Shown here piece by piece: positions 16,471 through 23,949 of a stretch of 28,894 nucleotides of DNA; position 1 is the first letter of the stretch, and the number at the start of each line of letters is the position of its first letter. Source of the stretch: Gammaproteobacteria bacterium (GTDB taxonomy: Bacteria > Pseudomonadota > Gammaproteobacteria > BMS3Bbin11); the NCBI GenBank assembly GCA_030617565.1, contig JAUWVE010000003.1, positions 1 through 28,894 on the forward strand. The letters run 5' to 3'. The notes below the pieces were generated by a model that was not told where the DNA came from, did not search any database, and was given only the letters and a program-made list of their open reading frames with translations. The translations under genes were made by a program, and so were the position numbers.

Positions 16471-17058
16471 TCACGCACGTAAAGATGCATGAAGAAATTT
16501 CCACAAGGGGTCTGCTTCCTTTTCCAGTGTGAAACCGTAGTCAAATATGGACCACCGCATAATCAAGCCCTGAATTAGTGCTGCCACATAGCGGCTGGCT
16601 TCATCAGGATCCAGGTCTGAACGAAAACAACCGGCATCCTGTCCTTCTTTTATCAAAGTGGCGATCTGCCCCATATAACGCGTCATCACTTTCTGTACAG
16701 CAGCCTTCAGCACTGGAGACTCGAGGTGAAGACGGTCTGAAAACAGCAGCCGCGGCAGCCCTTTTTGCTGGCTGATAAAGCCCAGTTGTTTTGTAACCAG
16801 TTCCTGCAGCCGTTCATCAGCCGGTCCTTTACTGATGAAGCAGACTTCCAGTACCTTGAACATGTTGGTGACCAGAAAATCGATAGCTGCGGCAAATATC
16901 GTGTCCCGTGTCTTGAAATGCCTGAACACCGTTGGCTGGGCAATGCCAACACGATCGGCAATTGCCTGCGTCGTGACACGCTTCACGCCCTGCTCTGCAG
17001 CAAGCTCGAGAGCTGCTTCAACAATTTCCTGTCGACGTTGCTCTGCTGGTTTACCCAT
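16471..17058 (-). CDS. TetR-family transcriptional regulator
   Basis: 195 residues. The N-terminal helix-turn-helix is typical (RRQEIVEAALELAAEQG, TTQAIADRVGIAQPTVFRHF, about 8-58), followed by a divergent helical ligand domain. It is probably a repressor. It is transcribed toward the cytochrome gene and has AGTAAT palindromes on both sides. The ligand is unknown. Confidence 0.92.
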   Translation of the reverse strand: MGKPAEQRRQEIVEAALELAAEQGVKRVTTQAIADRVGIAQPTVFRHFKTRDTIFAAAIDFLVTNMFKVLEVCFISKGPADERLQELVTKQLGFISQQKGLPRLLFSDRLHLESPVLKAAVQKVMTRYMGQIATLIKEGQDAGCFRSDLDPDEASRYVAALIQGLIMRWSIFDYGFTLEKEADPLWKFLHASLRA

Positions 17059-17084
17059 ATAAATTCACAAATAACATAAAAGAA

Positions 17085-17098
17085 AGTAATTGATTACT
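17085..17098. promoter_or_regulatory. Putative TetR operator, upstream of tetR
   Basis: AGTAATTGATTACT is a perfect inverted repeat 27 bp upstream of the tetR ATG, where an autoregulatory operator would be expected. It matches the palindrome at 16438-16450. Confidence 0.55.
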
Positions 17099-17248
17099 CA
17101 CAAATGAATCTTATATGCCTTTACACAAAGAATCAACACTTGAAGAACTGAAAATAAATCAGGCAGGGTAAGCCGCCAGTACGCCAGCTAGGGCGAGAAA
17201 ATTAACACATTTTATCTCGTAGACATCGCAGAGCAGCAGCCGGGGTAA

Positions 17249-17530
17249 TCAGGGCAAAGAAACGGGGGTCTTGCCTGTATTCTTCTTACCGCCGAGTAAA
17301 ACTGGAGCATTCATTTTTTCAAACCTTTTCTGGATGCGATATTCCGACAGGCGGATTCCACACACCTTGCAGCGCGTATCAATATCACCATTCAGCACAT
17401 CTACTTTACTAAAGTAATGCTCATGTTTGCGATGTAGCGCATACACTACTTTTGAATGGAACAGCCTTGTCTTCTGTTCGATAAACTCACTGAAGTTGCT
17501 TGTATCTCCATTTTTTTTTCGATTAAACAT
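17249..17530 (-). CDS. Small protein with CxxC, unrecognised
   Basis: 93 residues from the ATG at 17528-17530 (MFNRKKNGDTSNF), preceded by GGGA at a fair distance. A longer reading from 17596 exists but overlaps the upstream ORF more. The middle shows HRKHEHYF and then CKVCGIRLSEYRIQ, which may bind zinc. The start overlaps the stop of the upstream ACP-like ORF by eight bases (ATGTTTAA), so translation may be coupled. No family recognised. Confidence 0.5.
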   Translation of the reverse strand: MFNRKKNGDTSNFSEFIEQKTRLFHSKVVYALHRKHEHYFSKVDVLNGDIDTRCKVCGIRLSEYRIQKRFEKMNAPVLLGGKKNTGKTPVSLP

Positions 17531-17780
17531 TCGTTTTTTCCCAGGGCTGGACAGCAGATATTTTTGTTGCTTGCTGCTCCTGCTCCAGGGCACCAATGGA
17601 ATCCAGGCCTTTCAATAATGGGATCCAGACATGGATGGAATCCAGACAAAGACCTTCACCTAACAATGCTGACTCGGCGTCGATATCATCCATTAAAACA
17701 TCTCCCCGATTCAATACTTCTATGCTCATCGTAGCAATTTCACGTTCAAAGTCCGGCATTTCCTCTGCTCCACTTTTCAT
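17523..17780 (-). CDS. Acyl-carrier-protein-like ORF with an altered C-terminal half
   Basis: 85 residues. From residue 8, MPDFEREIATMSIEVLN ... DIDAESALLGEGLCLDSI looks like the first half of an acyl carrier protein, with S in LDSI as the phosphopantetheine site. Then HVWIPLLKGLDSIGALEQEQ repeats an LDSI motif and the rest does not fit an ACP. The DNA there holds repeats of CTGGATTCCA/CTGGATCCCA, so an internal duplication or insertion has disturbed the gene. It is either a remnant or a rearranged carrier protein. Confidence 0.45.
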   Translation of the reverse strand: MKSGAEEMPDFEREIATMSIEVLNRGDVLMDDIDAESALLGEGLCLDSIHVWIPLLKGLDSIGALEQEQQATKISAVQPWEKTNV

Positions 17781-17955
17781 TTACTTGTAATAAAGATTAT
17801 TTAATAGTTAATTTAAAAGTAGCAGAAAAATACCATTCATCAAGAAATAATTACCGTTGATCTCGATTTACATTACCGTTTGTCTAGATTTCTTTCATCA
17901 CAACCCAAAATGCAGGGGCAGAAGGTTGATGAAACAGGGCCTATTGCAGGGAAAA

Positions 17956-17971
17956 TCGTGCATTGGCACGA
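17956..17971. other. Short perfect inverted repeat in a gene-free stretch
   Basis: TCGTGCATTGGCACGA is a six-base stem with a four-base loop. It is in the 17781-18106 gap, which otherwise holds AT-rich sequence, another inverted repeat (GTTTTACG at 18016 and CGTAAAAC at 18064) and the terminator. No gene seen in that gap. Confidence 0.4.
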
Positions 17972-18071
17972 GATATCATTCAAGAGCTTTTTGTTGATGG
18001 AAGGGCTGAGAGATCGTTTTACGTTTTATGTATTACGGTTTACGTAACACCTAAATCATAAAGCGTAAAAC

Positions 18072-18108
18072 AAAAATAGTGCATCTTTTTTGGATGCACT
18101 ATTTTTTT
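18072..18108. terminator. Strong bidirectional intrinsic terminator
   Basis: A stem with left arm AAAAATAGTGCATC, loop TTTTTT and right arm GGATGCACTATTTTTTT. Both sides carry A/T runs, so it can work for transcripts from either strand. On the right it ends at the stop codon of the cysteine-rich gene. Confidence 0.88.
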
Positions 18109-18685
18109 AATGGAGCTGAAGCTCGACGCCCTTCATTGCCTGATTGCAGCGTTTTGTTACTTTGCTTTCGTTCTTTTTCAGACAGGTCAGAATACGGCCT
18201 TCCCCTGCTTCCACTTTTGCACATATCTTATCGATGTCTTCATCACACTCGTTTGCAACATAAGTCAGGGCACTGACAGCGCGTTCCAGCTGTGCTGCTG
18301 CGTCATAGACGGCATATTCGCAACGTCCCGATAATTTATCTGAATGGGCAAACAGACAGGCAAGTATGCGGCCTTCACCAGGAGTGACATCTTTACAATA
18401 TGAGGAAAGTTCATTTTCGCATCCTGTGGCAACACTTTCAACGATGTCTTCAAGTGCACTAGCCGGAACCGAGAAAGTAAAAAGGGCAGTGATTAATGCG
18501 AATACTTTAGGGCACCTCTATTTATTCTGGATGATCCAAATTGGATTCATAATTCGCCAGATCAAGGCAAGAAACGCACGTAATAGCTAGCTATTGCGAA
18601 GGTTCTTAACGCAGAGATGGCGATTTTTGGATTCAAGATGATTCTTCATGAATATATAGAGGTGCCCTTTAATCTTAGGGTACAT
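18107..18685 (-). pseudogene. Secreted cysteine-rich (GLG1-type) repeat protein, split by a palindromic element
   Basis: On the minus strand the ATG at 18683-18685 (GGAG before it) reads MYPKIK, then enters the element at 18510-18667 and stops at a TAG there. The frame resumes at 18509 with KVFALITALFTFSVPASA, completing a signal peptide. Then come two repeats of about 55 residues: CENELSSYC...GEGRILACL...C and CDEDIDKIC...GEGRILTCL...C. This is the Cys-rich GLG1-type repeat found in secreted bacterial proteins of unknown role. Removing the 158-bp element and one TTTA copy exactly restores one frame of about 140 codons. In its present form the signal peptide is cut. The stop at 18107-18109 is on the edge of the terminator. 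Confidence 0.8.
18510..18667. mobile_element. Palindromic element copy 1 (158 bp, MITE-like)
   Basis: Inverted ends GGGCACCTCTATTTATTC and, read from the other end, GGGCACCTCTATATATTC. The centre has the 14-bp palindrome AATAGCTAGCTATT (18582-18595). The interior arms also pair imperfectly, for example TGGATTCATAATTCGCCA with TGAATCCAAAAATCGCCA read from the other side. Flanked by TTTA on both sides (18506-18509, 18668-18671), a likely target duplication. No ORF inside, so it would need a transposase in trans. Confidence 0.85.
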
Positions 18686-18733
18686 ATGTGGATCTCCATT
18701 TTTGTTGTTCAACAGGATACCGGGCCCAGATGA

Positions 18734-19282
18734 TCAGCGTTGGAGACCTTGTTCAACCTGTTGCCGGGTTTCTGCTCCTGCAAGCAGCTGAATTAATTCT
18801 AAACTAAAATCCATTGCTGTGCCGGGGCCTCTTGAGGTAATGACATTACCATCTATGACTATTGCCATTCCCGTATTATGTATCCCTTCAGCAGCGACAC
18901 CTGAAAGGGCGCCGGGAAATGATGTCACTTCTTTATTATCCAGCAAGCCAGCTGTAGCCAGTACTTTCGGTGCCGCACAGATTGCCGCGATGTATCGTCC
19001 GCCATCTGCCATCTGCTTGAGAAGATCATGTATTCGACCATCACTATTGAGATTATCTGCACCGGGCAGGCCACCCGGCAGCACGATCATGTCGTAGTCT
19101 GAAGATGAGCTCGTATCGAGAATTTCATCTGGCAGGATACGTGTACCCCGACTACCGGTGATAGCCCCGTCATGCAGACCGGCAACGGTAACACTGATGT
19201 TTGCCCTGCGCAGCAGATCAATAATAGTAACGGCTTCAAGCTCTTCAAAGCCTGCCGCCAGGGGAACCAGCACCTTTTTCAT
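18734..19282 (-). CDS. yajL: DJ-1/PfpI-family protein, YajL-like
   Basis: 182 residues, the standard length. The nucleophilic cysteine is C102 in AAICAAPKVL, with E14 at the conserved acid position and GG before LPGADNL. YajL-type proteins protect thiols and are suggested to repair glycation products; their exact activity is debated. AGAGGAAG sits before the ATG, and the gene follows ctpA by 17 bp, so they are probably one operon. Confidence 0.88.
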   Translation of the reverse strand: MKKVLVPLAAGFEELEAVTIIDLLRRANISVTVAGLHDGAITGSRGTRILPDEILDTSSSSDYDMIVLPGGLPGADNLNSDGRIHDLLKQMADGGRYIAAICAAPKVLATAGLLDNKEVTSFPGALSGVAAEGIHNTGMAIVIDGNVITSRGPGTAMDFSLELIQLLAGAETRQQVEQGLQR

Positions 19283-19299
19283 ACTTCCTCTTCTGCAGC

Positions 19300-20658
19300 T
19301 TATTTAAGCTGCCTGGAAATATTGACACCCTTCAGCAGGTTCAGTGCCTCATTCAACTGATAATCGTCTTTATGGCTGTCCTTTTTGTCACTTTTTTTAT
19401 CATTTCCGTTGTTATTTTCGGAGCTGTCGGCTTTATCAGAATTTTTGTCTTTCTCTTTTCCATTACCGTTGCCATTTTCAAGGTGGTCACGCAAATCGGC
19501 CTCTCGTAGACGTTCTACCTTGCTTTCTTCCGCCTTACTGATTTTCAGCTGCTCTACGATTATGTCAGGCTCAATGCCTTCGGCCTGTATTGAGCGGCCC
19601 GATGGCGTGAAATAGCGTGCTGTCGTGATTTTGAGCGCAGCCCCATTATTCATCGGCATGATGGTCTGAACAGAGCCTTTACCAAATGTTTTGGTGCCCA
19701 TGATAATGGCACGATGGTGATCCTGCAGGGCACCTGCAACAATTTCTGAGGCCGATGCAGAGCCGCCATTCACCAGTACAATTATTGGCGATCCTTTAAG
19801 AAGATCGTTGGGTGAAGCGTTAAATGTTAATAGCGAATCCTTTACCCGTCCTTCTGTATAGACGATTTTACCTTTGCTGACAAAGGCATCTGCAACAGAT
19901 ACCGAGGCATTCAACACTCCGCCAGGATTGTTACGAAGATCCAGCACCAGTCCCTTCAACTCCCCGCCATTCTCTTTCTTAAGGTCGCTGAGTATCTTGC
20001 GCATGCTGGTTCCGGTCGCAGACTGAAACTGACTGATGCGGATGTAGCCGTAACCAGACTCCAGGGTTCTACCACGAACACTCTTAATGCGGATGATATC
20101 GCGTTTGATCTTGATCTTTAGCGGGCCTTCTTCACCTTCGCGAACTATCGTCAGCATAATGTTTGTGCCGGGCTCGCCGCGCATGATCTTGACGGCTTCG
20201 TTCAGCGTCATACCCTTGACCGGGGTATCATCAAGTCGAACGATTACATCGCCGGCATGAACACCGGCACGTTGTGCAGGTGTATCATCAATCGGTGAGA
20301 TAACTTTGATGAAGCCATTTTCCATAGTGACTTCGATACCCAGTCCACCAAATTTCCCATCTGTGCCAATGCGCATTTCCTTGAATTCTTCGCGATTAAG
20401 GTACGATGAATGGGGGTCCAGGCCTGACAACATGCCCTTTATGGCATATTCCAGCAAATCCTTGTCGTTGACTGGTTCGACATAATCAGATTTCACCTTG
20501 CCGAACACCTCGGTGAAAGCCCTCAGTTCTTCCAGAGGCAGAGAGGAGGCGGCAGATTGTTTATTATTGCCGGCGAACACTGAGCTGTATATTGTCATGC
20601 CCACTCCCAGAGCAAGCCCCAGGGCAAATACTACAGCTACACGTTTTTTCTCTGTCAT
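19300..20658 (-). CDS. ctpA: Carboxyl-terminal processing protease, S41 family
   Basis: 452 residues. N-terminal helix (about 7-29) as signal/anchor, a PDZ domain (about 95-185), and the S41 core with the likely catalytic pair S302 (in GGSASASEIV) and K327 (TFGKG). A periplasmic protease acting on the C-termini of envelope proteins. A charged, low-complexity stretch rich in K, D, N and G lies at about 395-430 before the last helix, longer than usual. It follows envC, the common order in this class. Confidence 0.93.
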   Translation of the reverse strand: MTEKKRVAVVFALGLALGVGMTIYSSVFAGNNKQSAASSLPLEELRAFTEVFGKVKSDYVEPVNDKDLLEYAIKGMLSGLDPHSSYLNREEFKEMRIGTDGKFGGLGIEVTMENGFIKVISPIDDTPAQRAGVHAGDVIVRLDDTPVKGMTLNEAVKIMRGEPGTNIMLTIVREGEEGPLKIKIKRDIIRIKSVRGRTLESGYGYIRISQFQSATGTSMRKILSDLKKENGGELKGLVLDLRNNPGGVLNASVSVADAFVSKGKIVYTEGRVKDSLLTFNASPNDLLKGSPIIVLVNGGSASASEIVAGALQDHHRAIIMGTKTFGKGSVQTIMPMNNGAALKITTARYFTPSGRSIQAEGIEPDIIVEQLKISKAEESKVERLREADLRDHLENGNGNGKEKDKNSDKADSSENNNGNDKKSDKKDSHKDDYQLNEALNLLKGVNISRQLK

Positions 20659-20820
20659 TCCTCTCTCCAGTATTTCCTGATCGTAATACGTCAGTCGTTT
20701 AGTTGGTCAGTTCTCCGAAACAACGCATTGCTCCAGCTGACACAAAATCATCCTGCATGATATCAATTCATTTAACAGAAATGTATGGATTTCTGCAGAT
20801 ATCCGATGGCCTGATGCCGG

Positions 20821-21999
20821 TTATCGCCGTGTCCAGCGTAAGGGGTTCTGTGGCTTGCCCTTGTGACGAATCTCAAAGTATAGGCCGGGATTGCTGCTTC
20901 CACCACTTTTACCCATGCTTGCAACTGCCTGGCCGGTAGCCACCCAATCGCCTTCCTCGACGAGTATCGACTCATTATGTCCATACAAACTTAAATATGC
21001 GTCTCCGTGATCAATAATCAATAGTAGCCCGAAACCCCGCATCCAGTCAGCATAAACCACCCGACCATTGTACACTGCCTGGATATCGCTACCCAGTTCA
21101 CCCGCCAGGATGATGCCTTTCCATCGCATATTACCGATTTGTCGGCGGGCGCCAAAGTGGACAACCACATCAGCCTCCGCCGGGAGTTTCAGTTGCCCGC
21201 GCAGCTCTTTAAAACTGGTCCCGGTTCTTTCTTCATCCAGCAATTCATCGATGATTTCTCTCAATTTTTCGATCAGGCGCAGCAGTTCCTGCTCATCTTT
21301 ATGCATACGCTCAATTTGCTGTTGATTTCCTGCCAGCTCATTGCGTATGGCTAGAACCGCTTTTTTCTGTTCCAGATAGGCGTGTTTCAGGCTGCGCCAG
21401 CGTTCAGTCTGCAGATTGATAAGATTTTTTAATTCGACAGAACGCGCCTGAATACCGGATTCCAGTGACCTTAGCTGATCAAGATGTTGATTTATTTTAT
21501 TGATAGTCCTGACACGACTTTCTGTCAGATAGCGGTAATAAACCAGCATGCGCGATACCACAGCTGGGTCCTGCTGGTTCATTATTAGTTTGATATATTC
21601 CTCATGGCCACTGACATAAGCGGATCTGAGCTGCTGAGCCAGTATCTGCTGCTCTAACTGCAAACTGGCGACCGTCTCTATTTTTTTTGCCTGTAAATCG
21701 GACAGTTCAGTATGTAAATCCTGTTTCCGCCTGTCCAGATCACGTAAATTACTGTTGATTTCGCTGATCCGCAGATCGACATCTTTCAGGATAGTATCCT
21801 CTTTCTGAAGTTTTGACTGCCTGTCCTGTATCACCGCCTGTAAAGCCGCTATTTCTTTCTTTAATTCAGCGAGCTCTGCTTTTTTCTCTATCACTTTTCC
21901 TTCTTCTGCAGGCAGCGGCAGCGAGAAAAGCGATAAAGCAGCTAATAAAAGCAAGAAAATGAGGCTGGAGAACGGGATTGAGGCCAAAAATATTCGCAT
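20821..21999 (-). CDS. envC: Murein hydrolase activator EnvC
   Basis: 392 residues: signal peptide (about 1-30), a long coiled coil (about 30-260), and a C-terminal LytM (M23) domain (about 275-390). The LytM active site is degenerate: the usual HxH pair at the end reads LYFEIRH, so it is probably not an enzyme but the FtsEX-linked activator of the amidases AmiA/AmiB at the division septum. It leads the envC–ctpA–yajL operon. The 162-bp gap before ctpA holds nothing I recognise. Confidence 0.92.
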   Translation of the reverse strand: MRIFLASIPFSSLIFLLLLAALSLFSLPLPAEEGKVIEKKAELAELKKEIAALQAVIQDRQSKLQKEDTILKDVDLRISEINSNLRDLDRRKQDLHTELSDLQAKKIETVASLQLEQQILAQQLRSAYVSGHEEYIKLIMNQQDPAVVSRMLVYYRYLTESRVRTINKINQHLDQLRSLESGIQARSVELKNLINLQTERWRSLKHAYLEQKKAVLAIRNELAGNQQQIERMHKDEQELLRLIEKLREIIDELLDEERTGTSFKELRGQLKLPAEADVVVHFGARRQIGNMRWKGIILAGELGSDIQAVYNGRVVYADWMRGFGLLLIIDHGDAYLSLYGHNESILVEEGDWVATGQAVASMGKSGGSSNPGLYFEIRHKGKPQNPLRWTRR

Positions 22000-22099
22000 C
22001 AGACTAAAATTGATCTATAATTATATGTTAATATTGTAATGCTGCATGGATGTCATCATCACAAGACCCTGAAACTCAATCGCAAGAGAAAGTATTTTT

Positions 22100-22444
22100 A
22101 TGAATGATAAAGCAGAATATGCTGACATGTTAATTCAGAATGATGAAGACATTGATATTGCGTCTCGCGCATTAAAAGCAATGGCTCACCCTCTACGCCT
22201 GAAAATACTCTGCATACTCGGTACCACACTGGATGAAAAGCAAGAAATAAGCGTTCAGGATCTGGTGGAACGTGTCGGAACATCTCAAAGCAATATCTCG
22301 CAGCATCTGTCAATTCTACGCGACAAACACATCCTGGTCTCGCGCAAGGATGCCAATAAAGTGTATTACCGCATCGGAGAAGAGAATATCCTGCACCTGA
22401 TCGAAGCCATGCAGATAGCCTTCTGCCGCGAACCTTCGCGTTAG
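22100..22444 (+). CDS. ArsR-family transcriptional regulator
   Basis: 114 residues with a winged helix-turn-helix: ALKAMAHPLRLKILCIL, then DLVERVGTSQSNISQHLSILRDKHIL. Metal-binding cysteine pairs of classic ArsR are not evident (one C near residue 38 and one near the C-terminus), so the signal is unknown. It lies 111 bp upstream of the rhodanese gene in the same direction. It may act on this operon. Confidence 0.9.
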   Translation: MNDKAEYADMLIQNDEDIDIASRALKAMAHPLRLKILCILGTTLDEKQEISVQDLVERVGTSQSNISQHLSILRDKHILVSRKDANKVYYRIGEENILHLIEAMQIAFCREPSR

Positions 22445-22555
22445 CTCTGTGAGTACATATAAATAATCTTACACTACAAAGAGGCTCGCGTTTACACGGC
22501 GGTTAAGAGTAGACTTATCTTTCTTACAAAGTCAGTACACTAAACAACCTGTAGA

Positions 22556-22975
22556 ATGATACATATGGAATTTATCGTACAAAACTGGGTTCTGATAGCC
22601 GGAATCTGCTTCGTCATTTTCATGCTGCTGTTTGAACCATTGCGCATGCGTATGAGCGGTATAGAAACAGCAACTGTGTTTGATGCCGTTTCACTGTCCA
22701 ATCACGAAGATGCTATTTTCGTCGATGTGCGCGAAAAAAAGGAAATAACAGGCGGCGTTATCAATGGCGCCTATCAGGTGCCCCTTTCCAGTTTTGAAAA
22801 AAGTGCAACACAACTGGACAAATTGACAGACAAGCCGGTCATCGTCTACTGTCGCTCAGGCAACCGCTCTATTAACGCTGCTGGCAAGCTGAAGAAAAAA
22901 GGCTTCAACCGTGTCTATAATTTGACTGGCGGGATTCTAGCCTGGCAGAAAGAAAAACTCCCTCTGGAAAGCTAG
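22556..22975 (+). CDS. Membrane-anchored rhodanese, YibN-like
   Basis: 139 residues from ATG 22556, or 136 from the next ATG at 22565. N-terminal helix (about 8-25) then a rhodanese domain with active-site cysteine in YCRSGNRS. It transfers sulfur in the cytoplasm near the membrane; substrate unknown. It heads the yibN–grxC–secB–gpsA order well known in gammaproteobacteria. Its TAG stop is the left flank of palindromic element copy 2. Confidence 0.9.
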   Translation: MIHMEFIVQNWVLIAGICFVIFMLLFEPLRMRMSGIETATVFDAVSLSNHEDAIFVDVREKKEITGGVINGAYQVPLSSFEKSATQLDKLTDKPVIVYCRSGNRSINAAGKLKKKGFNRVYNLTGGILAWQKEKLPLES

Positions 22976-23135
22976 GGAACCTCTGATTTATTCTGGACGA
23001 CGTAGATTGCGATCTAAAATATTCAGATTTGAGGCGCGAGACGCACGTAATAGCCCGCTATTGCGTAGATTTGGAACAAAGAAGCTGCATATTTTAGACG
23101 TAAGATACAAGTTCATGAATAGATCAGAGGCTTCC
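22976..23135. mobile_element. Palindromic element copy 2 (160 bp, MITE-like)
   Basis: The ends read GGAACCTCTGATTTATTC and, from the other side, GGAAGCCTCTGATCTATTC. The centre is AATAGCCCGCTATT (23049-23062) within CGCACGTAATAGC...GCTATTGCG, shared with copy 1. Interior arms pair with each other (TCTAAAATATTCAG with TCTAAAATATGCAG) but differ from those of copy 1. It is flanked by TAG on both sides (22973-22975, 23136-23138). Confidence 0.85.
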
Positions 23136-23138
23136 TAG

Positions 23139-23399
23139 ATGGCCAGGGTACGTATGTATTGCACCCGCTTCTGTCCATACTGCATTATGGCAATCCGCCT
23201 GTTGACACAGAAAGGTCAGGAAATAGAAAAAATTTTTGTTGATGACGACCCCTCACTTCGAGATCACATGGTGGAAGAAAGCCACGGTAGAACTACCGTG
23301 CCACAAATCTTCATCGATGATAAACATATAGGCGGCTACACTGACATGGTTCAGCTTGACTACAACGACACTCTCGATTCATTGCTTGGGAATCTCTGA
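23139..23399 (+). CDS. grxC: Glutaredoxin 3
   Basis: 86 residues, the standard length, with redox motif CPYC at 12-15 and TVPQIF (cis-proline) near 55. It reduces disulfides and glutathione-mixed disulfides with glutathione. The upstream AGAGG, at a good spacing, comes from the end of palindromic element copy 2. Confidence 0.96.
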   Translation: MARVRMYCTRFCPYCIMAIRLLTQKGQEIEKIFVDDDPSLRDHMVEESHGRTTVPQIFIDDKHIGGYTDMVQLDYNDTLDSLLGNL

Positions 23400-23469
23400 T
23401 ATTTGGACTTTCCAAACCAGATAACAGAGAATACGAGGCTGTGTTTTAACCGAAAACATCAGGAATAAA

Positions 23470-23919
23470 ATGAACGAACAAAAAGAAATCAGTTTTAATC
23501 TGAAAAAAGTATACATCAAGGATATCTCTTTTGAATCCCCGCAAAGCCCTCAGATCTTTCTCAATGAACAGGCTCCCGAAATTGATGTGCAAATGAATAT
23601 CACACACAGCAAGCTGGAAGACAGTGACCTGTATGAGGTTGTTCTGACCATAACGGTTACCGCAAAAGGCGGCGAAAGCAGCTTCTTCCTGTGTGAAGTA
23701 CAGCAGGGGGGGCTATTTGAAGTGACAGGTGCCTATGATGAATTACCCATGGTGCTTGAGATTGCCTGTCCGAACATACTGCTGCCATTTATCAGGGAGG
23801 CTATTTCTGATCTGGTGGGTAAGGGCGGTTTCCCGCAATTACTGATCAACCCGATTAATTTCGAAGCCCTGTTCCACCAGAAAATGATGGCTCAGCAGTC
23901 AGGACAAAAACCCAACTAG
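23470..23919 (+). CDS. secB: Protein-export chaperone SecB
   Basis: 149 residues, usual length, with the typical LKKVYIKDISFESP start and INPINFEALFHQKM end. It keeps preproteins unfolded and hands them to SecA. AGGA precedes the ATG. Part of the grxC–secB–gpsA operon. Confidence 0.97.
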   Translation: MNEQKEISFNLKKVYIKDISFESPQSPQIFLNEQAPEIDVQMNITHSKLEDSDLYEVVLTITVTAKGGESSFFLCEVQQGGLFEVTGAYDELPMVLEIACPNILLPFIREAISDLVGKGGFPQLLINPINFEALFHQKMMAQQSGQKPN

Positions 23920-23949
23920 TTTAAAGGGAAGGACATCTCGAACAACACA

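Noticed and set aside
18265..18459. 64-residue minus-strand ORF inside the cysteine-rich gene
   Set aside because: It is out of frame with the Cys-rich repeat protein, which explains the region better.
18366..18590. Plus-strand ORF crossing the cysteine-rich gene and the palindromic element
   Set aside because: Shadow frame; the opposite strand carries the signal peptide and cysteine repeats.
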